Shown one piece after another: positions 37,043 to 47,698 of a stretch of 64,000 bases of DNA. The stretch comes from Nymphaea colorata (Eukaryota; Streptophyta; Magnoliopsida; Nymphaeales; Nymphaeaceae). Location of the stretch: assembly GCF_008831285.2 (NCBI RefSeq), contig NC_045145.1, forward strand, positions 18,740,040-18,804,039, written 5' to 3'. The notes under the pieces are model-generated. The model was given only the letters and a program-made list of their open reading frames with translations. It was not told the DNA's origin and ran no database searches. Positions within the stretch are counted from its first letter, which is position 1, and each line of letters opens with the position of its first letter. A program made the position numbers and the translations under genes.

Positions 37043-37639
37043 TCCGTTGGCATGAGGAGATGATCACAGTTCTTAAGTCGCTTAGTATTAACATCCTTGC
37101 TTGCATATAAACATGGTGTTGGCCAATGGTTTATCTGCTTAATTCTTAAATTTCTTAGACCTGCTGCTGTTTCTTTCGCCACTATGAGAAAGGAACCTTA
37201 ATGGTAGTGGGTTTTTTAATTTCTGGTGCGCGCATATGGGTTTCTTCCTTTCATTTGGAAGACAGAAATATCTCTCCTTCATTACTTGCAGCGCTTGATC
37301 ATTTTTTTGGGGCTGGTAGCATTACCAGAAGAAAATGTATCCTGCACTCATGCTTGGATTGACTTTAGATTTTTGCTTGTGCAAATTAATGTCTATTTTT
37401 TTATGGTGCGATGCATGTATTTATGCAGTTTTATATGTGCATTCATGTCTCGTATATTTCTTATAAGATTGAACTTACCGAGCTGGAGGAAAATGCCTTC
37501 AATGACGCTCATCGCTTTGTCTGAATTAGTCTGGCTTGATTCCCAGGAGGTAAAAGTTTTGTAATGCAATTTGGGCTGTGGTTTATTGAAAATCCATGAC
37601 TTGTATGTGCTGCTTGAGTTGACAGGCGAGCGATTTTTT

Positions 37640-37880
37640 AAGATTTTTATTTTGGGGGGATCAATATTTTAGGGGTTGTGGTAGTTGGAGACTCCCATCA
37701 CCATAATCGTAGACCTAAGAAACTACTGACTGGTGATTTTGGCTACGTTTGGTGGCCCTCAGATTTGAGGTCCAGATCCATGGGATCTGAAAACTAAGGG
37801 TCTATACATTATTTGCATATTTGTCAAAAAGAATTCAAATTTCAAGCAAAATCTTTCTATTAAAATTAATTGAATCATCG
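37640..37880. repeat. Third copy of a FAR 5'-flank segment
   Basis: GTAGTTGGAGACTCCCATCA and TTTGTCAAAAAGAATTCAAA match 31440-32050 (FAR-C flank) and 52420-53100 (FAR-B flank). There is no FAR coding sequence directly attached here, so it is a detached fragment of the duplication. Confidence 0.65.
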
Positions 37881-38010
37881 TGAAAGGGTCAACCATGGAT
37901 AAATATTTTCCTTTCTGGCCAAGCAGTCTACACTTCATTTTGTTTACCCACGATGTCAATCCAAATATTTAAGTTTCCTCTCTTGCAAGGGGAGACCCAA
38001 ATATATAACC
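37870..38010 (-). mobile_element. Second LINE RT fragment
   Basis: Repeats the 35990-36110 LINE sequence on the same strand (WVNKMKCRLLGQKGKYLSM; GGGTCTCCC...CTTGCAAG context). About 130 bp, more decayed than the first copy. Confidence 0.65.
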
Positions 38011-38614
38011 AGCAAGTCTCAGGAGGCATAGTGTATACCGATAAAACCTACGACCCAAGACTAGAGAAGATTTTAGGAATCAACAATAGATGGCCCACCA
38101 TTGGTGGATGGTTGCATGCCAAAAGTTTAACAACCCACTGCAAATTTTTTTGGGGGTGAGCAAAAATTTCACAATCCACTATAATTTTTTTGGCTCTGTA
38201 ATTATAGGTGAGACCACTGCTCACAAGAAAAGCCTGAAGGCCTCGCAATTCCCTTTGCCTCTAGGGTCCTGTGCTGCATTGCATTAGGTATAGCAATAGT
38301 GTAACTTCCAACTTAGGTACCGAGCTCACCACTTTATGATGCATGGACATAGCACTCATGATAATCAACCTAGAAACTTGTATTGTCATATAATCTTAGC
38401 CCAACCAGCTACATTAGGATTATTGAGCCTTTGACATTGTAATTTCTTACAAAGATATGTGCACAGAGATAAATTTTTTGAAGGCCACCTTTTGCCCGTA
38501 ATGTACTAAATGAGCCAGCTACTCTAATTGGCAAGGATGCTCAAATGTACGACTTTACTCCTTAGCTAAAACAATTAGAAAAGCATATGAGACAACTTTA
38601 AGTTTAAAGGTATA

Positions 38615-39139
38615 GGTGGCATTTTGATGACACCTAAACAATTTTGGAGGTAAAAAATGATTTTGCCTCATAAACACCATTTGGATGATATCAAAACTGA
38701 TTTTTACCAAATTTACACTCCAAAACTAATTTTTAGAGGTAAAAAGTGCTTTTCCTCCCAAAATATTGCCATTTCAAGCGCAGTTAGATGATGTCGAAAA
38801 TGAGTTTTGCACGAAAGCTTTTTCTTTTAAAGGGAGTGAACAACTTAATACCCTTCAGATTATAAAAAAAAAAAAAAAGGTGTTTTGGTCGTACTACCCA
38901 AATACACAATTACTTTTGGCAAAGCCATTTTTCAAAAGAGATCGAATAACCTAATACCCACTAGGTTATTCATAAAAAAAAATGTATTTTGGTCCTATTA
39001 CCCAACCATACAAACCAGATCTTCAAAATTATTACCTTACCATACAAACCAAACCTTCAAAACCGTTGAAAAAATCAATTTTTTCACAAAACTAATTTTC
39101 ACAAGACCAATTTTTTTTAGTGTGTCGTCCAAAGCTACC
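38615..39139. mobile_element. MITE, about 525 bp
   Basis: Terminal inverted repeats: GGTGGCATTTTGATGACACC at the left and the complement of GGTAGCTTTGGACGACACAC at the right, flanked by the trinucleotide ATA on both sides (38612-38614 and 39140-39142). A 3-bp duplication suggests a PIF/Harbinger-like origin. It has no coding sequence. Confidence 0.55.
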
Positions 39140-39892
39140 ATAGTGAATTCTTTGGTATGGGAGGGAGAGAGGGGCATGAAATTCAGTTGCATAGGTTTCT
39201 CCATGGTTTGGTTCTTTTCTGAACTTTGACATGGTAAATTATGATACATGTATTTGTTAATTCTTGAAAAGTAACTACACTGAACAATTCGATCAATCCT
39301 TTGAATGTGCAGGAGGTGCAGGATTTTGAGCTGATCGTGCCCAGCAACACTTGATGATCCATGCCATTGCGCTACCAATGCAGCCAAGATGGTTACCAAA
39401 TACCAAGTCAAGGATCAATTTTTCCTTTAGACAATGAACTGGTCTGCCATCCTTGGTTCAGTCGAGGAGTTTGAGTTGCGTGCGCTGTCGGATCATGCAA
39501 CAAACATATGCCAAAAGGGAAAAAGGCACATTTTTGAAATTATTAACAAAGAAACATCCTTTTGAGTGTTTTCACTTTTTTGGATTTTCTTTTATGTCTC
39601 CACAAAAAATTTCTTTTTTCTATCAAACATGAGCCTTTTTGTCATTAACCATACTGATGCTCGAAATTTTCATTCACCAATACGGCGTATATAACCAAAA
39701 TTCATGTTCTACATATAAATGTTGGCAATATTCCTTTTATTTTTAAACAATATGATCAAGATGGGTCTTATAAAAAGGGCAAAACTGAGTCCTTAAGTGC
39801 ACCCTTGGGAGGGGTCTTGGATTGTGCTCCCAATAATGGTAGGCCGAACAATGACAGTGGGGATGTCGTTCCACATGCTTCCAATCAGCATC

Positions 39893-40285
39893 TATGGTTG
39901 CAGATGAGTCAAGTCGAGCTTGATACAACTCAGCAAACTCAGCTCAAACTTAACTTGAACTCAAGTCGAGCTCGATAGAATAAACTCGAGCTTGACTTGA
40001 GGATTCATGTGTAACTCATTCATATTAAGCATATCTCATTTCTTTTACCTAGTTTAACGAGTTTTGTTGCTATTCGTTTACTATTTTCTCATTATAATTC
40101 AACATCTATTATGTAGGCGAAGTGAGTTGAGTTTAAATGAGTCAAGTTCTTACAATTCAAACTCAACTCATTTAATATTTTGAGCATACATTTGAAGTAC
40201 TTCAACTCAACTCATTTGTAAATGAATCAACTTTTGACAAGCGAGTTCGAGTCAAGCTCAAGCTGGCTCAACTAGTTGTGCAGCG
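39893..40285. mobile_element. GAGTCAAGTCGAGCT-repeat element inserted in FAR-E exon 6
   Basis: FAR exon 6 homology stops at ...CAGCATCT (39892) and resumes at about 40290 with TTTTTGTGAAAGGATAAACA. The interval starts GGTTGCAGATGAGTCAAG and ends CAACTAGTTGTGCAGC, an imperfect inverted pair, with internal AACTCGAGCTTGACTTGAGG repeats. This is hAT-MITE-like, akin to the ends of the 41849-45786 element. No clean target duplication was seen. Confidence 0.5.
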
Positions 40286-40334
40286 CCCGTGACCAGTGTT
40301 TTTGTGAAAGGATAAACAGTTTGCCTAACATGGA

Positions 40335-40575
40335 GGTGATATAAATCTCCATAAATGACGTGACAAACCGGCAATATGGACCCCCAATCAATGGAAGTGG
40401 TTGAACGGGCAACTACGAGAAGTTGAAAGCAAATCACGTGCAGTAGGTGAGAGGCGGAAGCCACCCTAATATGAAGATGATGGAAGTCTCCATAATTGAT
40501 GTGTAGAACTGGCAACATGAACCTTGAAAACTAATCAGATGTGGTAGGTGAGAGGCAGAAGCCACTTTTCTTCCC
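40335..40575. repeat. Diverged tandem duplication, about 150-bp unit
   Basis: CTCCATAAATGACGTG...CGGCAATATGG...GTGAGAGGCGGAAGCCAC recurs as CTCCATAATTGATGTG...TGGCAACATG...GTGAGAGGCAGAAGCCAC. It lies in the FAR-E intron 5 region. Confidence 0.75.
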
Positions 40576-41277
40576 TCATCCTTGGGATCAAGGCAGATGT
40601 GGTTCAAAAGGTACACCATTCGACTACAATGTTACACACGCTTACACACGCTACTGTTTATGGTCAAGAGGAGTAGCATCTACATGAATCAAATTGAGCA
40701 CATATATACTAAGGTTTCTCGGTTGATTATCTGGTCAAAGAACAAAAGGCCACATCAATTTCTCTGAATGGAAATGCAAGAATAGTGTCACAATTGTGTC
40801 ATCATGTGCTGCTGGCAAATATGAAATTGGAGCAAATTGGTGCCATAAGCCAACAAATACCAAAGTATGTTGTATTTTTTTTTTTTTGCTTCTCCTTGTA
40901 TAGTTGCATTGTCCTAAGTTTATATATATACGAATATAACTCCAACATTTTCTTAACAAAACATAAAACGGTCATGGGGATTTGGATGTCAGCGCTTTCA
41001 GAAAATTAGTTTGGCAGACACTTTGTTTAAAATAATATGACGAGATAAGACCGCATCCAAACAACAAATAAGTGAATTTTCTGAGTAACAGTTTAAACGT
41101 TAAAAAGATATTGTCGAAGTAATTACTTTGGACTTTTCATGGGCCATATTAGAAATCGTACTGTTAGAAAAGGTACAATGGTAAGGTAATTATATAAGTG
41201 GATTTCTCATAAAAGGTATGATGAAAATTAAAATCCAAAAACTGTGCAGAGAAAACTTTCTTCTATGCATTCAGCTT

Positions 41278-41279
<2 letters not shown>

Positions 41280-41367
<88 letters not shown>
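41280..41367. repeat. (TA)n(GA)n microsatellite
   Basis: About 29 TA units followed by about 14 GA units, directly before the third DPB2 exon. Confidence 0.97.
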
Positions 41368-41369
<2 letters not shown>

Positions 41370-42196
41370 AATTGGTGTACCCCAGATCACTTTGGAAAAG
41401 TGGGCTGCAGTATTTGATGGTTATGAAAATGCGCAGGTGGTGGTATCTCTGTTTTGTTTTAATGGGAAATGCCTGCTCTCATCTGTTGGCATTCCATTCA
41501 TTTGCAAATTTGAGATCAATGTTGGCTCAAACTTAACTTTCCAGAATATGAGGTACAGTTACAACAACACACGGTTTTCAAGTTTTTCTCCACTTTTAAA
41601 GAACAGTTTAAGAAGTGTTGGACAAATGATTAAGCCTCATCCGCGCGATTCATGGAAGGGAGTCGATTTCTAATTATTCCGAGTCCCAGTGATGCAGTCA
41701 TACTTGCATTATCTTGTGCATTTACTTCTTGGGTTTCAGCCGCTTGCTTTTCGTAATGCATTTGATCTTCTAGATTGATTAGCTTCCATTCACTATTGTA
41801 CATTCTTACTCTGACAGGATTGCTAAGAAAGTGCACACAGCATACAGGTAGGGCTGAACACGAGCCGAGTCGAGCCCAAGCTCGGTCAGCTCGAACTCGG
41901 CTCGACTAAGTAAGACATGAGCTCGACTCGGCTCGAACTCAAATATAGCTCGACTATCCTGGCTCGAACTCGACTCGACAGTCAATTGTCAAGCTCGAGC
42001 TCGGCTCGATTAAGCTCGTTTACTGAGTCATTCATACTTGTTGAGCTCGAGCTCGACCGTGAGCTCGACTAAGGCTCGAATACGTGAAGCTCGATTAAGG
42101 CTCGAATAATTATCGAGCTAGTTTAAGGCTCGATTAACATACCATTTGGAAGCAAGTACTACATAATCTAACTTTTAAGTCCATGACCCAGAAAAC

Positions 42197-42590
42197 CTGC
42201 AAAGCTTGAAATTCCTGCTCAATTTCATTTACATTTGTAAGCTGTAACTTTTGTGCAACCCTCTTGAGCATCTCGACATTATCTTCAGTCACTTAACGTG
42301 GTCTGAAGATCAATAACAAGTTCTTCGTCTGGGAAACTATAGCTCCTATCTTTGGCTCTTCTTAGTTGTGCATGAACAAGCTTCACCTGAAATGAAGCAT
42401 GAGTAAGACCAGGTTTGATTCAAATATACTTCAATAAGCAGCATATGAAAGAAGTCGATTAGTTGAGTGCTGTCACCTGTTCTTTGACTTCATCAGATAT
42501 TTCAAGCTGATCGAATGGCAAGCATCCAAGAGCATGAACTAACTAAGATGTTACCTCATGAAACTCATCAGCAACCTGTTTTGTCTCCAT
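42197..42590 (-). pseudogene. Captured U-box E3 ligase (PUB13/SPL11-like) N-domain fragment
   Basis: Two exon-like pieces: 42590-42473 (EFHEVTS, then HALGCLPFDQLEISDEVKEQ before a GT) and 42386-42197 (VKLVHAQLRRAKDRSYSFPD, then LKRVAQKLQLTNVNEIEQEF, then GT). These match the N-terminal UND region of plant U-box/ARM proteins. A stop lies in each piece (after EVTS and after about LQTTLSD), so it cannot be translated through. The U-box and ARM repeats are absent. Confidence 0.75.
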
Positions 42591-43026
42591 AACCTTCAAA
42601 AACAATGTATATGTTCATGGCAATATTCAGCATAGTATATCTTTATTAGATGAAAAACATGGTTAGGCATCATAAACAGGCATTCCTGCTTACTGAAGCT
42701 ACCAGTAGAAAGAGTATTCATGACTTGAACAAAATTCTTAAAAATTTAATGCTAAATACACTTAAGGAATATTGCATCTCCATATTTGAGATGGCATTCC
42801 TAGCATGTCCAGAAGAATCTAATAAAGCAAGTAGATAAAAATATTAACATTTAAAGAAGAAAGATATCATCCAACAGAAATTCCGTAACACAAGCAAGTC
42901 TAAGGACATAAACAAAACTTATTTCAACATTTTTTTTCTACCCTGGGTGTATCAACAATTCACATGAAAAGTAAAGCCAATGATTCACTTGAAAAGTACC
43001 CAAAATTTATTCACATTCTTTGTTAC

Positions 43027-43391
43027 CTTCAAGTTGGGCCCCAAGTCCCTCTACCACACTAGGATTAGCACGCACAACAGAAAGTGCAACCTCCAACGCA
43101 GACTGCAGAAGTACTTTCACCTCCTTTTGAACAAGATCTACCAAGTGGCCCTGCAATTTTAGTCTCTAGATTAGCCTGTTGCCAGATGTTTTACACTTTA
43201 CAGAACACTGAGGAAACACATATCCAAGATGCAGTAATTAAACCTGATCCCTTGCCCAAGGAACAGCTCCTCCAGCATCATCGAGGCCACCACCAGACAA
43301 TGTTGCCAATGAAACTGGACCTATTGTTTGGTTTAGACCATCAGACAATGTTGCCAATGACACTGTTTCTTTCCATCAAGAACTTCAAAAC
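43027..43391 (-). pseudogene. Captured KEA exon fused to FtsH-like exons
   Basis: 43391-43244 starts after a CAG with VLKFLMERNS, the KEA sequence that should follow SSTAVV, then switches to VSLATLSDGLNQTIGPVSLA and GGGLDDAGGAVPWARDQ in another frame. Within this piece VSLATLS is duplicated. Exon 43150-43027 follows in phase: GHLVDLVQKEVKVLLQSALE and VVRANPSVVEGLGAQLE. The latter resembles the C-terminal region of a plastid FtsH/FtsHi-type AAA protein (from memory, moderate certainty). The fusion point lies inside one exon. Confidence 0.65.
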
Positions 43392-43861
43392 CTGCAAAGG
43401 AAAAAACAATTTTATTTTTTCAACAGGGGCTCTTTAGATTTCAAATATGGTCTTCATTCAGAACTTTGGAATAAAAATTGAAAAATTCCAAAAATCAAAG
43501 TTTTTCTGTTGCCTAGCAGGCAAATGTTTGTTTTCTTTCCATGAATCAAATTTACCACTAATGTGTTACACAGTAAAAAACATGAATGATGGAACAAATC
43601 TACCTCTTCATCTTTTTCTGAAAGGAAACATTTTTCTTTTGTAAAAGAATCCTCATTTTCATCGCAACTGCTTTTATGATGAGATCAAGTTTTGCACCTC
43701 ATCTAGACCATGGTTCCACCAACTACTAAGATCAGACTGGAACAAGTCCAACCATTTTTAGGTGTTTACCTCAGGTTTCAAATACCCAACCTACTTACAC
43801 CAAAATGGTTACACCTTTACTTAACTGTCATGTAAGCATAATAAAGGAATCAGTGACCTAC

Positions 43862-43929
43862 CACAGCAGTTGAAGACATGGACAAGAATGCACCCAAAAC
43901 ACCCGTTCAGAAGGTTTTGCACCACATAG
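43862..43929 (-). pseudogene. Captured KEA-type K+ efflux antiporter exon
   Basis: 68 bp between AG and GT borders. It reads LCGAKPSERVF, then after a one-base frameshift VGAFLSMSSTAV, the conserved transmembrane segment of KEA4/5/6-type antiporters. The next KEA residues (VLKFLMERNS) start the following captured exon at 43391, so two neighbouring KEA exons were taken together. Confidence 0.75.
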
Positions 43930-44436
43930 CTGCAAAAAACACATGGGCCAAAGAAAAGGAAGCTAATGAGCACTGGGATAAACTAGAAAGATGCAAACAA
44001 TTGGTGATGGAAAAAAATATCATCATGCCCTTGGTACTTGAACAACCAAGGGTTTAGTTTCTAAAACTTTGTCTTGACTATATGTTGTCAAGAGTACAAG
44101 AATTACAGATATAGCTGAGACAAATAGCTTGTGAAATAAACAGGATCTCACATATGACAACGTCAAGTTTCCTCCTGTTCATTGTTACAGTTATACAAGC
44201 ACGCAATGCATGCAGCACAATATACTGCTGTGAGCAATGAATAGAAGAAATTCGTAAGGCTAAGCAGAAGGGAATCAAAAAATGCAAAGTGAGGTCTTCC
44301 CATGGTCCCATGAATGACACCGCCTAAGCAATAAAAGATATGGTGTTTCTATCTGCATAAACCATGGTTGTGACAAACAGAAAAATAAAATAAATAAACA
44401 TACATCATGGCACATATCGAGGCCACCACCAGACAT

Positions 44437-44556
44437 CTCAAATTTTTCCTGACTGACCACCCCTAGCACTGGTTTAGGAAGGGTGGGGAGCCTCAGAGCA
44501 GAATGCTGTCTCATGTCCAAATACGTCTCAAAATTGTACATTAAGATCATAAAACC
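44437..44556 (-). pseudogene. STE24: Captured STE24 (CAAX prenyl protease 1) fragment
   Basis: Uninterrupted 40 codons reading GFMILMYNFETYLDMRQHSA and LRLPTLPKPVLGVVSQEKFE, the N-terminal region of plant STE24. It joins MSGGGLD directly on its 3' side; the 20-bp DNA there (ATCGAGGCCACCACCAGACA on the plus strand) is also found in the FtsH-like piece at about 43279-43298, so these fragments share a joint. Confidence 0.8.
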
Positions 44557-44559
44557 TGA

Positions 44560-45530
44560 GCAAGTGTCAAATATTACCATAGCAGCAGGGAACATAGAAA
44601 CCTCAACTAGTTTGAGCGTCTGGGTCGTTGTGAGAGAGGTCATCAGAGAAAAAGAAAGAAAAAAACTGAGCTTTATGCGCGGACACCCTTCCATCCTGGG
44701 GTTTGTGTCGCAGTATACACCTTCTACCCGAACTCCCACTCTGCTCCCACACAGAGGACAACTAGTCCGGCGTGCATCTGTTACTAATCGACAAAGGGAA
44801 ACAGAAAACAAAGGGATCGAGAGTTTTATATTGAGCAGAACAGACTCTGCTACTGTCGCTGGAGGCGCAGGTCAGTTTCAGTTTGTTTTAGCAATGGTGC
44901 ATCAGTGGACAGACCCTCTATGAGGGTTTGGGTATAAGATTATTCCCTACATTAGGTTCGGAACCCTCTGACAAAGCCTTTAACATAGATATGTCTTCTC
45001 TTCTCGGTTTTAGGCTGAGCTCTGGTCTCAATCTCTTGCAGAAACCGAGAGAAAAGAAAGGGAATAACATCATATAGAAACCAGAGAGTAAGCAAAACCT
45101 CACCTCACGCTGCAAAAGAGATGACCAGAGCGTGTATCTGGTTTTTCGTGCGAACCAGGGAGAGGCGTTCGGATGTGACCGAGGAGACGAAGAGGGAAAA
45201 GCGTCTGCAAAAGGAGAAAGGTTGAACCAAGAAACGAAGGGAAAGCTGATGAAAAACCACCATGGAGGACCTTATTCAGGAGAAAGTGCAAGTTTCTTTT
45301 GGGGAGCGACCATGGGTACCTCACCTTGAGCTGAAGGCGGAGCAGTCGGCTGACCATGAACTTGAAGGCTGAAGGCTGAAGTTCCCCACGGCCGCGGACG
45401 ACTGGTTCCTCCTGCAGACGTCGGAGACTCCCAGACGGGAGAACTAGAGAAGGGAAGAGAAGGAGAAGACGGAGAGACCGAGAGGCGAGAGAGGGAGAGT
45501 CGGAGTCGGAGAGAGCTCAGAGAGGACAAG
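44560..45530 (-). other. 5' part of the captured-gene chimera, unidentified
   Basis: Contains a Ser/Pro-rich leader-like frame from 45529 (MSSLSSLRLRLSLSRLSVSP) resembling an organelle transit peptide, and a frame at about 44811-44660 with a CPLCGSRVGVRVEG motif. GC content is higher than in the surroundings. The parent genes are not recognised. It may supply promoter/5' UTR to the chimera. Confidence 0.35.
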
Positions 45531-45794
45531 TGAGAACAAAAACGAAAAAAGGAAAGTAGGAAACCTTAAAATTCTTCCCGCTTTCTCATTTGGACCGGTT
45601 TTAAAAAACCGGTTCATTACAAACGAGCCGAGTAGAGCTTTAACGAGTTCACTTAAATGAACTCGAACTCAACTCGATTAATTAAACGAGTCGGCTCGTC
45701 AACTCGACCTCGACTCGTTTAACTAAATAAACAACTCGTTTAAACTTACAGTCGAGTTAAACGAGTTGAGTTGTTGTGCACATCTACATACAGG

Positions 45795-46989
45795 AGAGGG
45801 GCGGACGCATGTGTGGGGAGTCTGGGGACCAAAAAAAAAACCTCTTACTTTTGTATTAATATTTTGTATTAGTTTTTTCCATTTATATATTGTTGCCGTG
45901 TAAAAATTTTAAATTTCATATTTAATTGCCCTTAAACAGTTGGCCAGAATTTCTGACCCGGCTAATTCCTGCTCCGCTCTTGGCTGGAATGAAGTATTGA
46001 ACTTAGTAGTCAAAAGGTGTCGACCGAGTTTTTCTTGGGCCCAACTACTCACCTTTTCAACTAGGCGCCTAAGAATTTTTCTCTTGCTATTTTCTCCTTC
46101 TTCTAGTTTTACTCTTTTTACGTTTTACTGTTGTCATTTTACCTTTTTTCTTCCTTTTCTTTTCATTCTTCGTCTTCTTCTTCCTCCTTACAATTTTCCC
46201 CTTCATAAACTGGTTCCTACCTGCCTTGGGAGGGCCATTGCAAAGTGCCACAGTGCTTTTGACTACCAAAGTAATGAACTACAAAGGCTTTGTGATACTA
46301 GACAAACTATTGGACAACAATGACGAGTATTTGCTATGAATGTTTACATTAGAAACATCAAGTCTTTAAGGTGAAATTCATATTCAGTTAAGTTGATGAC
46401 AAAAAATCATAAGTGAGTGCAGGCTAAGCAGTGAAGGCTGAAAACAAATAGAAAAAGTTAATCATATTGTTGACTGTCTACTCTGCAAGCGTCCCAATCA
46501 TTTCATATCATCTGTGTGGATAAGCATGCTAAGATGAATGCCTCTCTTTTTGTAATAGCTTAAGCATAATGCTAATTATTATGCAAGTATGGTTGCATGC
46601 TAAGGAGTAAGGACTGCCCTGGCTAATTTGTAGAGAAAAAAGTTTATTTCTGTAACTTGGCTTTTGACGAATATCATGGACGAAATTTTTTCGCTCTCCA
46701 AGTGTTTGTTTTATTTATAACGATGATCAACAAAAGAAACATAGGCTTCTGCAACATCTGGTTGCGGCACTGTAAGTAAAGATACATCGATTTGTTGTTT
46801 CTTCAAAAGTAACCACGTTGGACACTATTTATATAATATATCAATATATGCATGCATAAACATATGTTACGACACTCAAGAGGCATCCACAGACATACAG
46901 AAACATGCTGACACAGAGAACAGATGAGGCATTCCTTTAGGCATCTATGCCCATCCTACCATGGCCATAAAAGGTGTCGTGTATTTTGC
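45795..46989. other. Intergenic, FAR-B 3' flank
   Basis: The pyrimidine-rich stretch and CTTTTGACTACCAAAGTAATGA at about 46070-46330 match 53690-53900 on the other side of FAR-B. No gene seen. Confidence 0.5.
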
Positions 46990-47658
46990 TCAAGAAGAGC
47001 GCTTGATAACATGCTTCCGGAGCCCATGAATGTGCACGTTTACAATGTAGTCCTTCCATTCAATTGCCGCTACATTCAACATGAAGTCTCTTCTCTCCTC
47101 TATCGACATTTTCTTCATCAATTTTTTTGCATTTGTAATGTCAAACCTGCAATTCTTCATATGATCAGGTTTACCTTTACTTTGCTTTTCAATTATTCCA
47201 AAAACGAAGCATGTAGTCTTCCGTATATGTGTGTGTTTGTTAACATAATAGACCTTACCATCCTTTGTAATTGGTATATGGTTCATATACCACCGATAAC
47301 TTCCTTAAAAGGTGGATGCCCTTTACCGCTGTTGAGCAGGCGTTGTTTGCCCCAGCAGACAAATATGAAGTTACGGCCGCCAGCGAGTCGAAGAGCTTCA
47401 TTCTCTCCATATGGGCAGCTTTTCCTTGTGAATCAATCAACGGAAAGGAAAGATAGTGCTCATAACAGTAATTGAAAAACTCATCCCATCGCAGGGGATT
47501 TGTGGAACTTGTTCCAATGTGATAAATAGTCAGCCCAGCAACACCTGATGATCCATGCCTTACCATTGCAGCCAAGATTGCATTCACAATCATATCTGCT
47601 GGCACCTAAAATGACAATACAGACTTAACATTTACATGTGTTCAATGAATGGCAAGTG

Positions 47659-47698
<40 letters not shown>

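Larger units (their letters stand above)
39240..41240 (-). pseudogene. FAR-E: decayed fatty acyl reductase copy
   Basis: Recognisable parts in FAR order on the minus strand: intron 2 sequence at about 41230-40725, ending at the exon 3 boundary (ATAATC); exon 6 split into 40335-40290 (reads VYPFTKTLV, cf. YSFTKAMGE) and 39892-39788 (HCHCSAYHYW-type frame-shifted remainder); and an exon 8 piece at about 39400-39300 (ILAALVAQWHGSSSVAG). Exons 3-5, 7 and 9 are missing or unrecognisable. About 390 bp of foreign repeat interrupts exon 6. Shared intron strings (GTGCCATAAGCCAACAAA) place it closest to FAR-B. It lies between two DPB2 exons. Confidence 0.85.
41849..45786. mobile_element. Pack-TYPE hAT transposon carrying fragments of at least four host genes
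   Basis: Flanked by a perfect 8-bp target duplication CATACAGG (41841-41848 and 45787-45794), the hAT signature. The left end starts TAGGGCTGAACACGAGCCGA; the right end, read inward on the minus strand, starts TAGATGTGCACAACAACTCA: imperfect inverted ends. Subterminal zones (41865-42140 and 45620-45775) are dense in GAGCTCG/CGAGTT repeats. No transposase is present. The interior holds minus-strand exon fragments of STE24, KEA, an FtsH-like protein and a U-box protein, with splice-like borders. It sits downstream of the third DPB2 exon. Gene identities are from conserved motifs and are listed separately. Confidence 0.85.

Noticed and set aside
41700-41848. Extra DPB2 exon (IAKKVHTAYR near 41820)
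   Set aside because: Short and not alignable with the expected DPB2 residues between the third and fourth exons.
45940-46323. 127-codon plus-strand open frame
   Set aside because: Pyrimidine-rich duplicated flank sequence that recurs at 53690-53900 in a different open-frame context; no domain.
46924-47475. 183-codon plus-strand open frame
   Set aside because: It is the antisense shadow of FAR-B exons 8 and 9, which have strong family motifs.
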